Shown here piece after piece: positions 11,263-23,690 of a DNA stretch of 64,000 nt. The notes below the pieces were generated by a model that had not been told where the DNA came from, made no database searches, and saw only the letters and a list, made by a program, of their open reading frames with translations. Position 1 is the stretch's first letter. Each line of letters starts with the position of its first letter. The stretch is from Nereocystis luetkeana (Eukaryota; Sar; Phaeophyceae; Laminariales; Laminariaceae): the NCBI GenBank assembly GCA_031213475.1, contig JARUPZ010000019.1:829001-893000 (forward strand), given 5' to 3'. The translations under genes and the position numbers were made by a program.

Positions 11263-11375
11263 CTATCTGTCGGGTGCGGTGCGATCCTTCCTCCGAGCCA
11301 GCCGTCTATGAGAACCCTTTTCTCGCCTCCGGGGGGAGCAGATTAAACCGGTTTTCCCCTTCAATAGGCTTCGTG

Positions 11376-11487
11376 TTACGGGGGGCCATGGTGAGTAGGA
11401 CCTACGGTACACACAAAAACCTACCAGGTATATATTTACCTATTTTTACCAACAATATTTCGTCCTATTTACTATGGTCCCCTGTAT
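11376..11487 (-). mobile_element. R1 MITE copy
   Basis: Carries TACCAGGTA at 11422-11430 at the same internal position as the 8800 copy. Confidence 0.85.
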
Positions 11488-11524
11488 TAGGTGTTTCGGG
11501 GAGAAGTGCTTATTTATTAATTTA

Positions 11525-11735
11525 AATCCATCTGCACATGGCTAATGTTGCCCGGGCCGGGTGGGAGGAACCGCATACCCCGCATGATTGACGGGTATGG
11601 AGCATATATCTGTGTCCTGGGTTGGATCTGTACTGTACAGATCCTGCACAGCTTAACCTAGCGGCAGGTTAGGGTCTAGATGATCTGTAGATTGATCGTG
11701 ATCTATCTGTCCGTACGACGTTTGGAACCTTCTTG
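11525..11735 (+). mobile_element. R7 fragment
   Basis: ACATGGCTAATGTTGCCCGG, GGTTGGATCTGTACTGTACA and GATCTATCTGTCCGTACGAC. Confidence 0.55.
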
Positions 11736-12469
11736 GGGGCCTAGACAGCGACACGTAGGTGAGTGCGGCTGCCTTCTGTTAATAGGAAAAGAGCGTGCAA
11801 CGGCACAAAACAGGTGCGTCATCATGTTGGCGCATGTCGCCCATATATATACGATGTATTTTTACAATATAAAAACGCGACGGCTGTGAGGTGAGATCGA
11901 GGATTTCGTCGAGACTTTATCTTTCCAAGATGTGTGTGACACTTCGATCGCGCGTACCACATACGTCCGGGTTTTATGTGGCCTCATACAGGGTATACAG
12001 TCTCTCTCTATATATATACCTGGTATTTTATTTTTTTAATCATCACTTCCACTTTCCAGCCTAACTCGAAGGAGGTTTTACCCTAGACGACCTTCTGGAC
12101 AAGCCGTGGTCACAGGTGTCTACCCTTCTCCCCCTCCGGTACGTGCCTTTATTTTTTGTCGCGCATAGGGTTCAGTATTCCCACTGCTCGTCGATTTTCA
12201 TCGAATGTAGCTAACTCGCGATCTCGCGCTTTCCGCTAATCAATTTCTTTCATGCAAGAAAAAGCCCTTACGAGCATGCACTCTCGGTGGGACTTGAAGC
12301 CACGAAATTGATCTTGATAGGCACGCGGACCACCTACCAAGCCACCGGGGACGCCATATGAAGTACAATATATACGAAGCATAATATATACGTACATACT
12401 ATATGTTATGTCCTTCCTTCCGTTGCGGTTTGGACACATCCCGTGTATACCTCCTCCTCCTCAGAACAC

Positions 12470-12471
<2 letters not shown>

Positions 12472-12540
<69 letters not shown>
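12472..12540. repeat. (AGC)n, about 20 perfect units
   Basis: A pure CAG/GCA tract of about 60 bp. No convincing exon surrounds it, so there is no evidence it encodes poly-Gln or poly-Ala. Confidence 0.95.
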
Positions 12541-12585
12541 CCGGGCTGATGCTTACTTCGTGACTGCGGTGCTGTGGTCATCGTC

Positions 12586-12845
12586 ACGATCTATACAGAT
12601 CATTTAGATCCTATGCCGCCGTCGCGATTGTGTTGTGTTTATTAGTTGAGCAGGGTCTGTTAAGAGTAGACGGTAGTAGACAGATACAACCCAGGAAAGT
12701 TGCATAGTAGATCATGCGTCTATTGCGACTCCCCTCCCCACCCGGGCGGGCAACATGAGCTATATCCAATGATGATTCAGATCAGAAAATATTGAATCCC
12801 TGAACTATATGGAGATCGTGAAGTGGGAATTGATTACCTGGTATC
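12586..12845 (-). mobile_element. R7 fragment
   Basis: GGGCGGGCAACATGAGCTAT marks the core in reverse orientation. Confidence 0.55.
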
Positions 12846-12884
12846 TATTTATCTGAAGTTCCCACAGGTGCGCCCTCGCGACTA

Positions 12885-13145
12885 CCGTATCACACATGGG
12901 TGATAAGATAACCCCCCCCCCCCCCCCCCCTGGAACGAATTTCAGACGCGTTTTCCTCCAAAACATGTCTGGGGGGCACACACCAACGAAGATGGTGGCT
13001 TCTGGAAATGTCTCGTGGAAAAGGTTTGCGTATAGACGCATCGCTCGTCGTATTCAGTACGCCCTCCCCGTTGTCGAAAAACCCAGCTCTCAAAATCGTC
13101 CGAGGGTGTGTGATATCTTACCACCCTAGGGTGATAGTCTTATAC
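12885..13145 (-). mobile_element. R6 element
   Basis: Opposite orientation. Ends CGTATCACACATGGGTGATA and CACCCTAGGGTGATAG, with an expanded poly-C of about 20 nt inside the left arm. Confidence 0.75.
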
Positions 13146-13780
13146 GGTAAGGCACACCGTAGGGGTAGGGTCAAGGCGCGTGGCGTGAAGGGCTCGAAGG
13201 CGAGACTCTGCTTGAGGAAGGGATCAAAGGCATTGTTTTGAGGCACGTTTTAGGCGCTATAAATAGGGCGGCGCACTCGAAGGGGTAGGTGGTACGTACG
13301 TGTATAGCGCGAGCGCGCAGCGAGTACGACTAGTGTTGCGAGGCGTGCGTGTCGTGAGACCCTCCGTGCATCCTACTGCTGTGCGTGGCTCGGGTGCGCC
13401 CCCCCCCCTTATCTCAGGGTCGCTTTTCGTGCGACCAAACCAAGATGCTGTAATATATATCGTCACTTCTTGTGGACACTTTTTTTTACCATTGAATTGA
13501 ATTCCTAGAGAGGTAAAAAAATGAAACTGAACTCCCAGAGGGGTTGAACTTGATGCCGAACTCACTCAGTGGGGCTAGTGGTGATGCAATTTTGCACATC
13601 GTCAAGATGAAAAAAAAAAAAAAAAAAAACGTTTTGGCGCGTATGGCTTGGCGCCGCGATGGTGGGACGCCCCAATGTCGTTGCGTCTCTTTTGGAACAA
13701 CGCTGTGGACCACCTGAAACAACCAACCGGAGGCGGATGGCCTGTATACGTGCACATGCGTTTCACATCTGTCAGCCTTT

Positions 13781-13875
13781 ATCCCTTAGGGTACCGCACT
13801 CCCATCTGTGGGGACAAAGTACTCAAATAATAAGTAAGTTGTCCCCAAAACGGGACTGGGGTCCTAAAAGGGTTG
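13781..13875. mobile_element. R2 foldback copy
   Basis: Ends CCCTTAGGGTACCGCA and ACTGGGGTCCTAAAAGGG; inner arms GTGGGGACAAAG / GTTGTCCCCAAAAC. Confidence 0.75.
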
Positions 13876-14711
13876 ACTTCACTTTCGGTTCGTCGTGGAC
13901 TTCCACCTCTCACCTCTCTTTTGCGTTATTTTGCCTTTACTTTTTTGTTACCTTACCTTACCTCGCTTTTTTTTTTTCTTTCTTTCTTCTTTTTTCTTGT
14001 TTCTCTTTTCTTTTTCCCAAACTTTTTTCCCAATCTTTTTTCCACTTTTTTAGCTTCGTCTTTGCTTTTACAAGTTGTCCGGTCGCCGAAACTGTGGCTG
14101 GCCGCAAGTTCTTATTTTAGAGGGTCACGTACGTCTGTCTGATGGCAGATATCGCGAAGAGCGGCTGCTGCTGCTCGATCCTTGTCAACCCTTTCTCACA
14201 AGCTTTGCAAGCCTGCGCCACCCAAACAAGGACCTGGGTCCAGGCCAGGCCTACACGTCCCCAACGCGGGGGAATTGTTTTCGTGCAATGTTCGGAAGTG
14301 CAAAACCGCTGGGGGCGGGGGGGTGGCCGCAAGTAAGCAAGACGCGGGTGAACTACACAACTCCGGCACGCTTTTACGTACGAGCTACTGTGGCTCGTAC
14401 AGATTCTACAGAAGCGTTTGCAGCACGTGTATTTGATGAAATAGTGACACCGCTGCGTAGGCGGAACAGGACCGCTCGTTTTTATAGCCCCGAAGGGGTG
14501 CCGACGCACCGACCCACCCACCCACCCATGGACGGAGGCCTGAATCGGCGCTCGGCCCTGTGATCGGCATCTATCCGCCTCTTGGGGTCGGTTCACGCAG
14601 AACCCGCGGGAAGTAACGGGGAGGCATATTGGCTTAACAGAGGCAGGGGAACGCGGGATAATTTGTCGGCTTGCGGCGATATACTTTTTTTGTTTTGTTT
14701 TTTTTGTTTTT

Positions 14712-14757
14712 TAATCCTCCGGCGGATTGGTAAAAATAGAGCTTAAGCTAGGCGATA
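14712..14757 (+). mobile_element. R5 fragment
   Basis: CCTCCGGCGGATTGGTAAAA and GAGCTTAAGCTAGG only. Confidence 0.6.
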
Positions 14758-14779
14758 TACTGTCCAACCCGGATCTCCG

Positions 14780-14804
14780 GGTAGACACGGAGAGAGAGAG
14801 AGAG

Positions 14805-14835
<31 letters not shown>

Positions 14836-14965
14836 TGGGGAGGAGGGAGAGAGAGATGGGGAGGAGGGAGGGAGAGGGAGCGAGAGAGGGAGAGGGGGGG
14901 GGGGGGGGGGGGGGGGGCGGGGGGGGGGGGGAAGAGAGCGCGCGCGGGGCGGGGGGGGGATGGGG
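14780..14965. repeat. GA microsatellite and poly-G tract
   Basis: (GA)n with GTGT interruption, then GGGAGAGGG blocks and about 40 G with two interruptions. Confidence 0.9.
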
Positions 14966-14969
14966 GGGC

Positions 14970-15045
14970 GCGTACTCATTTGTCGCTTGCCTTAGTCATT
15001 TGACCTTGACCATGCATCTTTGCGAGACGAAGCACAGCTGTCCTA
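14970..15045 (+). mobile_element. R3 fragment
   Basis: CGTACTCATTTGTCGCTTGC after an extended poly-G and GA-rich tract. Confidence 0.65.
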
Positions 15046-15279
15046 GAGGCGGGGGCGGGGGAGGGGAGAGGGGGTGTCTCGGCTATCCCCCCCCCCCCCT
15101 TCTCGTTTCCCCCGATACTCAAGAAGTAGCGGAAAGAACATTTCCTTGGCGCTCTCCGAAGCCGAGACCTTGCGGTCGACTTACTGCGAACCTGCAGTGG
15201 TATAAATATTAGCAGGACGGGATCCACGGCGCAACAAGAAATCCACCCGGTACCCGGGGGGGAAGAGATGGTGGTATTT

Positions 15280-15371
15280 CCCCTTTTAGAACCGCAGTCC
15301 CGTTTTGGGGACAGACCAGTCAAGTTTCAAGTAGTTTGTCCCCAAAATGGGACTGCGGTAATAAAGGGGTT
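15280..15371. mobile_element. R2 foldback copy, near-perfect
   Basis: CCCTTTTAGAACCGCAGTCC pairs with the complementary right arm nearly base for base. Confidence 0.85.
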
Positions 15372-15488
15372 AACAGCACTCCTTCTGTTGTTGCCGTCGT
15401 CGCTTGTACCCGTTGCTCCCTTGTGCTGTGTGGGGGGGTCCACGCTGGAGAGGCCCACGTCAAAAAATCTCACCGCGGTTTCGCCCGG

Positions 15489-15579
15489 CTCTTTTAGGAC
15501 TGCAGTCCCGTTTTGGGGACAAATCGCTTGTAGCCAGAGCGGTTCGTCCCCAAAACGGGACTGCAGTACTAAAAAGGGT
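15489..15579. mobile_element. R2 foldback copy
   Basis: Second copy 118 bp after the previous one. Arms GGACTGCAGTCCCGTTTTGG / CCAAAACGGGACTGCAGTAC; the loop differs (CGCTTGTAGCCAGAGCGG), so the spacer is not conserved while the arms are. Confidence 0.85.
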
Positions 15580-15599
15580 GAATGAAGACTATCGTGCAT

Positions 15600-17120
15600 G
15601 CCCTCAGAGCAGTAATTTTATCATGTCGTGTCACAGTACCTGGTGCTCTGTCCACCTGCTGGCTGTTGTGTGCAGAAGATGTCATATATATTTACTATTA
15701 ATACCTGATACTCTACCCACCGCTGACTGTTGTTTGACACGGTGAATGTGAAACCGTGACCGTGTACGTACCCCGCTGTCGGAGGGACACACGCGGAATT
15801 CCGACCGCGGACGCTCGAAGGTCAAGGGTCGTTCTTTTTTTCGGTACTCTTTTTTTTTGTTGTTGTTGGTATTCGTGGTTTGACGCACGTGATTTATTTT
15901 TCCTTCTTCCTTTCGTTTGCACTATTAATGGTTTCTCCAGCTCTCTCTTTCTCCCTTGCGCAAGTATTTCATCTGTATGATACCTAGAGATGGGTGAAAA
16001 GTAATGGGTATCGGCATTCCCCTGCTTCGTCGACTTGACCATGGTACTGTATGGGACTCCGCCGACGGAACCGAACCGAACCGAACCCTCCTATGGTAGG
16101 GCTTGTCTGGCGAGCTTCTCCGAGAAATTTCCGAGGTGTTTCGCCACGATTGCCCGCTATCATGGTCCCGCGTCGGCATCCAAGCGAGCATTGCCTTGGA
16201 GGTGGAATGTGATCTTTCATTCGGTCGAGTGTTTTTTTCCGGGTAAGCTCTTTTGGAAGGGTAGGAAGCAGAGCTTTCCGAGCTGAAGGGTGTGTTCCCC
16301 GCCCCATTTCATCGTGCGTACGCGTATGGAGGCAGGGTGTGTTTAGTATGGCGGTGGACAAGGTTTATCCCCTTGGGAGGCGTTCGAACGTGGGGTGGAG
16401 TGACTCTGCAGGTGATAATCGGATGGCGTTTTTTGTGCAGCTGGAAAAAACGTACCGTATCTGGAAGAAAAAAAAGGCCCGACAACTGAGGGTACACGAA
16501 AAAAAAAAAAATCGACACCCCGCTTTTTTTTGTTTGAGTCCCGCGCAAGGGGGGGGGGGGGGGTACACCAACATCAAGTGAAACGAAGCTGAAAAAAAGC
16601 ATGTGTATGTGTGTGTGTCTTTTTTTTCTTCTTTATTTCTGACAAAAATCCCAACGCGCTTCGTACGAACAGTGTGTTGTTCAATTCCGACCTATTGATA
16701 GTGGCGAGTGTGGCTCTGTTTTTGTCTTTTTTTTGTTCGTGTACCCCTGCGCCAGCCGTTCGAGTCTTGAAGGCTGTTGTTGTAAGGCTTAGATTTGATA
16801 GGTGATTGGTCAACCTTTTTACCAGTACGTCGCCCAACAGACTATGACCTTACCAAATGGGGTCATAGGCAGAGGACATGGGTCGTTTGGTCGTGAGTGC
16901 GAATCTCATGCCCACCACGAAAAACGCTTTTTAGAAAAAGAAAGTGACTTCCTTCGTGTCGAGAATCTGAAAAAATGCTTCTGGATTCCCCAAAAATTGG
17001 AACCGCGTGTTGGTGGCACGTCGACCCGTATATCCGGTCCGTTTCCAGGGGGGGGGAAGTGTTGCAAGGCTTATATAGATTGGGTCGGCGATTGGTCACC
17101 CTTTTACCTTTAGCCCAACG
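15600..17120. other. No gene recognised
   Basis: Contains short simple repeats (GAACC at 16070, poly-G at 16549) and short open frames in several phases without recognisable motifs. Confidence 0.5.
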
Positions 17121-17125
17121 AGCTG

Positions 17126-17230
17126 TTACGGGGGACCATGGTAAATAGGACCAAATATTGTCAGTAAAAATAGGGAAATAAACAGGTTTTTGTTTGTACC
17201 GCAGGCCCCTATTTGCTATGGTCCCCCGTA
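17126..17230 (+). mobile_element. R1 MITE copy
   Basis: Full-length, no TACCWGGTA insert inside; a TACCTGGTACCAGGTA doublet occurs about 65 bp further right at 17296. Confidence 0.85.
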
Positions 17231-17829
17231 AATAAGACCTGAACACTACACAGCCCGGAAGACGAAATGCAGAACGACCGGCGAAAACAAATCGGTACCT
17301 GGTACCAGGTATGCAGTATTATTATTTTTTTGTGTGTATACTCTGGGTTCCCGGGTGCCACCCGGGTACCACCATTGGTGGTTGTTTCGGCCATACCGGG
17401 GTGGGTACTCGGGTAGTGTCAAGCTCAAAGGTCGGGACACTTTGTATCCCTGGGCAGCTTTGCCTATCAAGCCGGTACTCGTTGGTACTCGCGTGTGTTG
17501 TTTGCTTAGAGAGATAACAAGAGCAGCTTTGTTCCTTCCGTGCACGAGGAGACTGAGAGCCAAGCTCGTGCCTCGCTGGGAAAACCCCATCTAAGACACG
17601 CCTCCCAAGTACTACTATTAATATTAATAATACGATCCCAATACCTGAACCCAGGTAATTAGCGGGCTTTCAGCCTCATTCAAAGCAGCATCATAGCAGT
17701 ACCCCAAGAGAATATACCCTACTGAAAACGCACTACGAGTGCTTACTCATTGCTAATTTTGCGCCCCCCCCTATACCCCCCCCCCCCCCCCCCCACGCCC
17801 AAACGCCGCTTTTTACCCGGCAGATTGAT

Positions 17830-18773
17830 ACACCGTCAAAGCTTCCGCGACACCCGCCTGTCCCTCCGGGTTTATCTGCGGATTTCCCACTGCTAACGGC
17901 GACCTGTACGGAGGAGCTCTGTACCTCGCATCTGCCGCCGTCGGCCCCCAGGCCTCCGCCCTCTTGAAGGCGTCTGCGAGGTGGGGCGCGGGGGTGGCGG
18001 GTAAGAAGCAGATTCCGGTGCCCGTCTGCAAGGTCAAGTACCAGCCGTTTCGGCGGTTAGTCGTCGCTGGGGAGAGAGGTGGCGGTGGTGGTAGCGGTGG
18101 CGGTAGTGATGGTGGCGGTGGGGGTCGTAGTAGCGGCGGCGGAGATGGTCGCACGGGCTCCTCCGGTGGGTGTAGTGTTAAGAGTGCCCGTCACGGGAAG
18201 CAGCAGCAGCAGCAGCAGCAACAGAACCGAGAGGAAGAGAAGAAGCACAGCGAGGAGATTGGGAAAAGAGAGAGGATGTACGCCTGCCACCTGCACCACG
18301 TCAAGCGGAAGGCGCTGATCGATCGCTCCGGGCCTCGCGAGGGGTGGGAGGCGTTCGGCCAGTGGCACGGCGACGGCGACGTCGACGTCGACATCGACGG
18401 GGGCAACAGCAACTGCCCACCAGCAGAAGCGCCGACCTCCCCGCGTCCCCGCTCTCGGGGCGTTGGCGGCGGCGTTGCCGACGGCGTCGATAGCGGCGGT
18501 GGTAGCGGCAGCGACAGCAGTAGTGGCGGCAGCGGCGGGGGCGGCGATGGCAGTGGCGTGGAGGGCAGGGTACTGGCTGCGAAAGAAGCCCCCGCCCCCG
18601 CCCGCGCCCCCGACTTGGACGGAGAGGAGGGTGAGCGCAAGCGCAATGGTTCCCCTTCTTCACAACGTCACATCAGCAGCGGCAGCGGCGGCAGCGGCGG
18701 CGAAGGAGGGGCAACGGCAACAGCCCTCGCCCCCCGCTCCCGCCCGGGACCTCGATTTTTTCGGAGAGAATAA
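17830..18773 (+). other. GC-rich 310-codon open frame, unproven gene
   Basis: Open from after a TGA at about 17828 to TAA at 18774. It reads ACPSGFICGFPTANGDLYGG and CKVKYQPFRRLVVAG at the left, then Gly/Ser runs, [36 protein letters not shown] and a Gly/Ser/Asp tail. There is no ATG near the left edge, so it would be an internal or terminal exon. Opposite-strand frames are also open, as expected of GC-rich DNA. I do not recognise a family. Confidence 0.3.
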
Positions 18774-18774
18774 T

Positions 18775-19744
18775 AAGCGCGAGTGCGATGGTGCCCCCCC
18801 CTGCTTCGTCCGGCCCCATCGCCCACGGTGGCGGCGGCATTTTCGGGGAGGCGCTGTAGTAAAGTGGGTCTAGAGGGGGAGAGGCTCTGAAGCAGGACGG
18901 CGGTGGTGCTGCCAATGACCGAGGGAGCTGCTGCTCGTCGGGGGCGCAAAGCGGCTAAGGGTTGGTGAAGTTTAGCGGTAGGTATGGCGGTCTTGTACGA
19001 TACCAATGGGGACACCACCAGGAGACGACCGGCTGTTTCGTTTTGTTCTGCTTTTTTTTTTTTTTTTTTTTTCGCCGTTTGTTGCAGGTTTAGCCTCGGG
19101 AGAAGGACGACGCTGGATAAGGGTACTACTGTATACGAGCAGCGACAACAGGGGTTTCTACGCGAGGAGGGGTGTCTACGGACGGCGTGTTGCAGCGCCA
19201 CTTTCCACCGTAGCGTACGCAAAGGGAGGGGGGCGGGCTAGGTAGTTTGCTGTACTCCGCACTAGCTGATCATGTAGCTCTAGTCTTTGCTGCGCGGTGC
19301 GTTGGTACTACAGCGAAATCATACTCGTAACGGTCTTCTTGTGAAAAGGTAGGCGTTTCTTTTGCGATACCACGGTAGATTTTTCCTCTCAGTGCCGCTG
19401 CTTTTTTATTGTGGCATCCCTTCTTCTAGTGGAAGACCTTTCTTTGCCTGTAACATATAAGACTCGGGTGTATTATCAATAGAGTCCATACAAGCACCAG
19501 GTGTTACGGGTGAAGGGCGTTGGGCTTGGTGTGTCATTGGTAGCTTTGTCTTACGAAGGGATTTGCGTCTTGAGGAGAAGGCATGGCAAGGCTGCGGGGT
19601 ATCGGTATAGCGGTGGCGAGGACTAATGGCGGACGGGCCGAGGTAGGGTGGTCGTAATGACCTGCGATCGGCACCAACCTCAATTTTTTTGAGGGGCTAT
19701 CGCGGCGACGCTGACTTCCCACCCCCCTGTCTCTGGCAGAGGCC
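18775..19744. other. No feature recognised
   Basis: About 970 bp with a 19-nt poly-T (19052) and no repeat family or gene that I can identify. Confidence 0.5.
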
Positions 19745-20000
19745 AAACCAGAAATTAAATCGATTAATTGACGCTGTCATTCATGCGCCAGAAAATCCGC
19801 CTCAAAAGCGGTTCTCAGTTGGATGCCGCTCACCCTTCATGCGACTCGTCCAACACGTCACGGCGCGGTTGGTACAAGCAATGTCCGCTTGGTCGGTGGA
19901 AACCCGACGTGCTCCGTCCCGGCATCGTAGGGATGCGAGGGTCTATGGTCATACGAATACGGTCATGCATGATAATGAGTACCCCAACCCCCCCCCCCCT
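19745..20000 (-). mobile_element. R4 element, 3' portion
   Basis: Begins TTAAATCGATTAATTGACG and ends GATAATGAGTACCCC next to a poly-C tract. Confidence 0.75.
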
Positions 20001-20324
20001 CCCCGATTTCGTCCTCGCATGATCAAGCCGTCGCCGCAGTCCTACTGTAGTTTAACATAGTGATATTGCTCTCGAGAGTCCCAAAAAGCCTACCAGTACA
20101 CGTTTTGTACCAGCTACCAGGTCCGAGTACGAAAAAGGTAGCTCTTTACTGGTATACCGGTACCCGGTACCAAGTACCTCCAGCGTCAAGCGGGACCTCT
20201 GAACTGGACATTTGCTGCCTTTTGTGTCAGGGTGGTAATGGTGAATTTTGCTCTCACACTCCGTACGGCAGCTCATTTCACTGAAATATCGCCCACGGTC
20301 ACCAAACAGCCTATAGAAAGGCCA

Positions 20325-20531
20325 ACCCTTTCAGGAATGCAGTCCCGTTGTGGGGGCAAGCCAGTCAACTTTACAACTATTGCGGGGGGCCATAGTAAAT
20401 AGGACCAAATTTTGTTAGTAAAAATAGGTAAATATATAGGTATTTGTGCGTACCGTAGGTCCTATCAGGTGTTTAATATGGTCCTCCGTAATAGCTTGTC
20501 CCCAAAACGGGACTGCGGTGCTAAAAAGGCT
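20325..20531. mobile_element. R2 foldback interrupted by R1
   Basis: Left half 20325-20379 and right half 20492-20531 flank the R1 insertion. R1 therefore transposed after this R2 copy was in place. Confidence 0.85.
20380..20491 (+). mobile_element. R1 MITE nested in R2, with TA duplication
   Basis: Starts TTGCGGGG and ends CCTCCGTAA, with TA at 20378-20379 and again at 20492-20493. Removing it and one TA restores the R2 centre, so this copy proves a 2-bp TA target duplication for R1. Confidence 0.9.
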
Positions 20532-21231
20532 AACAAGCCATCGAAGTCTGTACGAGGTATCATCATCAGGTGTCCTACAGTAGATACGCATTTCTGTCTG
20601 TCGGCCCCCTTGGATCTCACAGCAAGCGCAAGACGCCCCCCCGCCCCCCCCCCCGCTCCGTGCTCGAAACTATCCCTAACAACTCGCCCGTTCTGCGACG
20701 GATCTCGATCATTGATACAGCAATGCTCTTCTTGCCAGGCCGCGAATGGGGCCTCTGCAAGATGACCCACTAAGATTGATTCAAGATGTATAATTGATAT
20801 TACGGTGAATTTATATTAACAGAAGAGCCACCCTGCCCCTGCTATTTCTGCCCCAACTGGCTGACCCAACCACCCTTAAGCCGTACCCCCAGGGTACCTG
20901 ACAACGTTGTTTCGAGCCAAGGACAACGCGACACATGTCTGTCAGAACTACAGTAAAAAGCGAACGAAAACTTGAAAATATCAAAATACATGGCCGCATG
21001 CATGGAGAGACACAAATTTTACCCTGCGTGCCACGTTGACAACCTCAACGCCACCCTTCCGCACTGTTTCACAAATCACTCCCTACGTAGGCTGGCCCAT
21101 GTTTCAGTAATCTCCAGGAGTCACCCGCCAGGCTCGCTACGTAAATATGTACGGTCTGCAAGGGTATCATCCTGGTCGTCGCAGCTCCCACGTACTGCTG
21201 TAAGCGCATGGGCACAGCTGTGAGCGCATTT

Positions 21232-21382
21232 CGCCTTGTATGAGCAACACATTGTTGTATGCGCATATCACCGTTGTATGCGCAACAAATCTTTGTATGC
21301 GCATATCACTGTTGTATGCGCAGTTCGCCTTGTATGCACAAATCTTTGTATGCGCATATCACTACACTGGCGTATGCGCGTG
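21232..21382. repeat. Minisatellite TTGTATGCGCATATCAC, about 6 units
   Basis: Units of 18-27 bp (TTGTATGCGCATATCACTG, TTGTATGCGCAACAAATC) just left of the N gap. Confidence 0.8.
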
Positions 21383-21507
21383 GCAGCCGCACTCTCCGGA
21401 TATCAATATCACGAGATGCACACCGCACCAACACGTCGAGGAGCGCTACATACCCCAATCATCGCTACCATAGTATACGTAGCTGTATATTTTCCCCGAG
21501 AGCACAA

Positions 21508-21607
21508 NNNNNNNNNNNNNNNNNNNNNNNNNNNNNNNNNNNNNNNNNNNNNNNNNNNNNNNNNNNNNNNNNNNNNNNNNNNNNNNNNNNNNNNNNNNNN
21601 NNNNNNN
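21508..21607. other. Scaffold gap (100 N)
   Basis: Exactly 100 N, the conventional size for a gap of unknown length. It lies 795 bp to the left of the last recognised condensin exon, between a TTGTATGCGC minisatellite and a GATCTA minisatellite, so collapse of repeats is a likely cause of the break. Missing 3' exons of the condensin gene could be inside it. Confidence 0.99.
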
Positions 21608-21711
21608 ACCATCATCACGTCCTGCTATAAGTAACACGAAAAAACACACTTATCATGGAACACAATATATTCGACAAACAGCGCGAACGCACAAACACAG
21701 TCACACGCGAT

Positions 21712-22340
21712 TGTGGACACATAATCTAGATAATCTGAAGATATATCATTTAGACCATGTACAAATAGATCATCTAGATCTACAGATAGATGATCTACAG
21801 ATAGATGATCTAGATGATCTACAGATAGATCATCTACAGATAGATGATCTAGATGATCTACAGATAGATCATCTAGATCATCTACAGATATATCATTTAG
21901 ACCATGTACAAATAGATCATCTAGATCTACAGATAGATGATCTACAGATAGATGATCTAGATGATCTACAGATAGATCATCTACAGATAGATGATCTAGA
22001 TGATCTACATATAGATCATCTACAAATAGATCATCTAGATCATCTACAGATATATCATCTAGATCATCTGCAGATATATCATCTAGATAATCTATGTAGA
22101 TCATTACCTGCCGTTATGAGCTGCTGCGCAGGATCTGTACAAGTACAGATCCCACTGAAGAAACACGTCCAACACAAGTCATGCAGACTACACGGCTCCA
22201 ACCCGGTAACAGGAGCTACATCATACAGATCATACAGATCAGGACTCTATCTATCTATATATCTGCCCTGAAGGATCTAGATCAACCGTGGGAATCGGAT
22301 GATCTGTAAATGATCTATCTGTCAGATGTATGCACTACTA
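21712..22340 (-). mobile_element. R7 element with large internal minisatellite
   Basis: 21718-22110 is a tandem array of 12- to 15-bp units (GATCATCTAGATGATCTACA, CAGATAGATGATCTA) that are largely self-complementary. The unique part (CCGGTAACAGGAGCTACATC, GGGATC...) follows, ending at ATCTGTCAGATGTATG. Confidence 0.75.
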
Positions 22341-22401
22341 ACAAGATGGCTCACAAAAACCGCACATCTCGTTTTGTTAGGGTTGTTGTGAGTCGACTCA
22401 C

Positions 22402-22771
22402 CCATGATTTTTCTGTACTCGGCGGGTGCGAGATTTTCGTCCTTGCTAAGGCGGCCCACGATGTCTGGCAGAACGTTGTACACGGGGTTGTTCCCACGCT
22501 ACACAATGCCAGTCGTTTTTGGTCGTTGATGGTCGTTGATGTTGTTGTTGGTCGTTGTTGACGTAGTTGGTAGTTGATGATGATGTTGTTGTTGTGGTTG
22601 TTGTTGATGATGTTGTTGTGGTTGTTGTTGATGTTGTTGGTCGTAAATGATAATGTTGTTGTTGGTGGTGGTTTCGCCGTCATCGGCGTCGTCATCGCCG
22701 ATGTTTTTGTTGGCGTCGTTGTCCGTCCGTGCGCCGGCAATGCCGTGGGCGTAGCACAAAGAGACCAGAAT

Positions 22772-22803
<32 letters not shown>

Positions 22804-23643
22804 AAAGAAGGAGAGAAAAAACGTCGGGTAGGACGAGGACAAAAGAGGAGGAGGAACGGTCAGACGTAAGAAAACTACTGTACGAAGTAACAGCATCATC
22901 CGCGCTCGAACATACCTTGTACAAAATAACCCCCCTCCCCCTCCCCCCCCCCCCGGGCCACAGGCGGCGAAACAGACTAGCAAAAACGTTACCATGTACC
23001 TGGTAATATATATAGAAACGTAATGAGCACCCAAATGTTCAAATGTTGGAGGTGTCTCTCTCTATTAATAGGAGTACGAACGGTGCTCCGCCTCGAAAGG
23101 GATGCGTGGTCAATGGTCAAACGAATAAGGCAAGCAACAAATGAGTACGCCCCCCCCCCCCCCCCCCCCCTCCCCCAATGTCTGTCTGGTCGGTGAAAAC
23201 CCGACATGCTCCGTCCCGGCATTGTAGGGATGCGAGGGTCTATGGTCATATGACGACGGCCATGCATGAGATCGAGTACATACCAGGTACGTATCTCCGA
23301 TCGAGTACACCCCCCCCCCCCCAAATCCCCCCCCCCGTCAACCTGTCCCTAGAGGGTTAAACTTACGGGGGACCATAGTAAATAGGACCAAATACTGTTA
23401 GTAAAAAAAGGGCAATACATAGATTTTTGTGTATACCGTAGGTCCTATTCACTATGGTAATATTAACAGCAAGTCATTATAGAATACTTCCGGTATTAGG
23501 TTTGTCAGCCTCCCGCTAAAACCACGACGCCAACCGGCAACCGGAAACGCCTCAGGCGATAGGAAAACCCTCAGGCTTCAGCCGGCCGTCATATGCCACA
23601 CGTATTGTATGAAACGATGATGTACTGCACATTGTAATATATA

Positions 23644-23690
<47 letters not shown>

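Noticed and set aside
16030-16290. Open frames on both strands near 16.0-16.3 kb
   Set aside because: No recognisable motif or splice sites, and a GAACC simple repeat lies inside.
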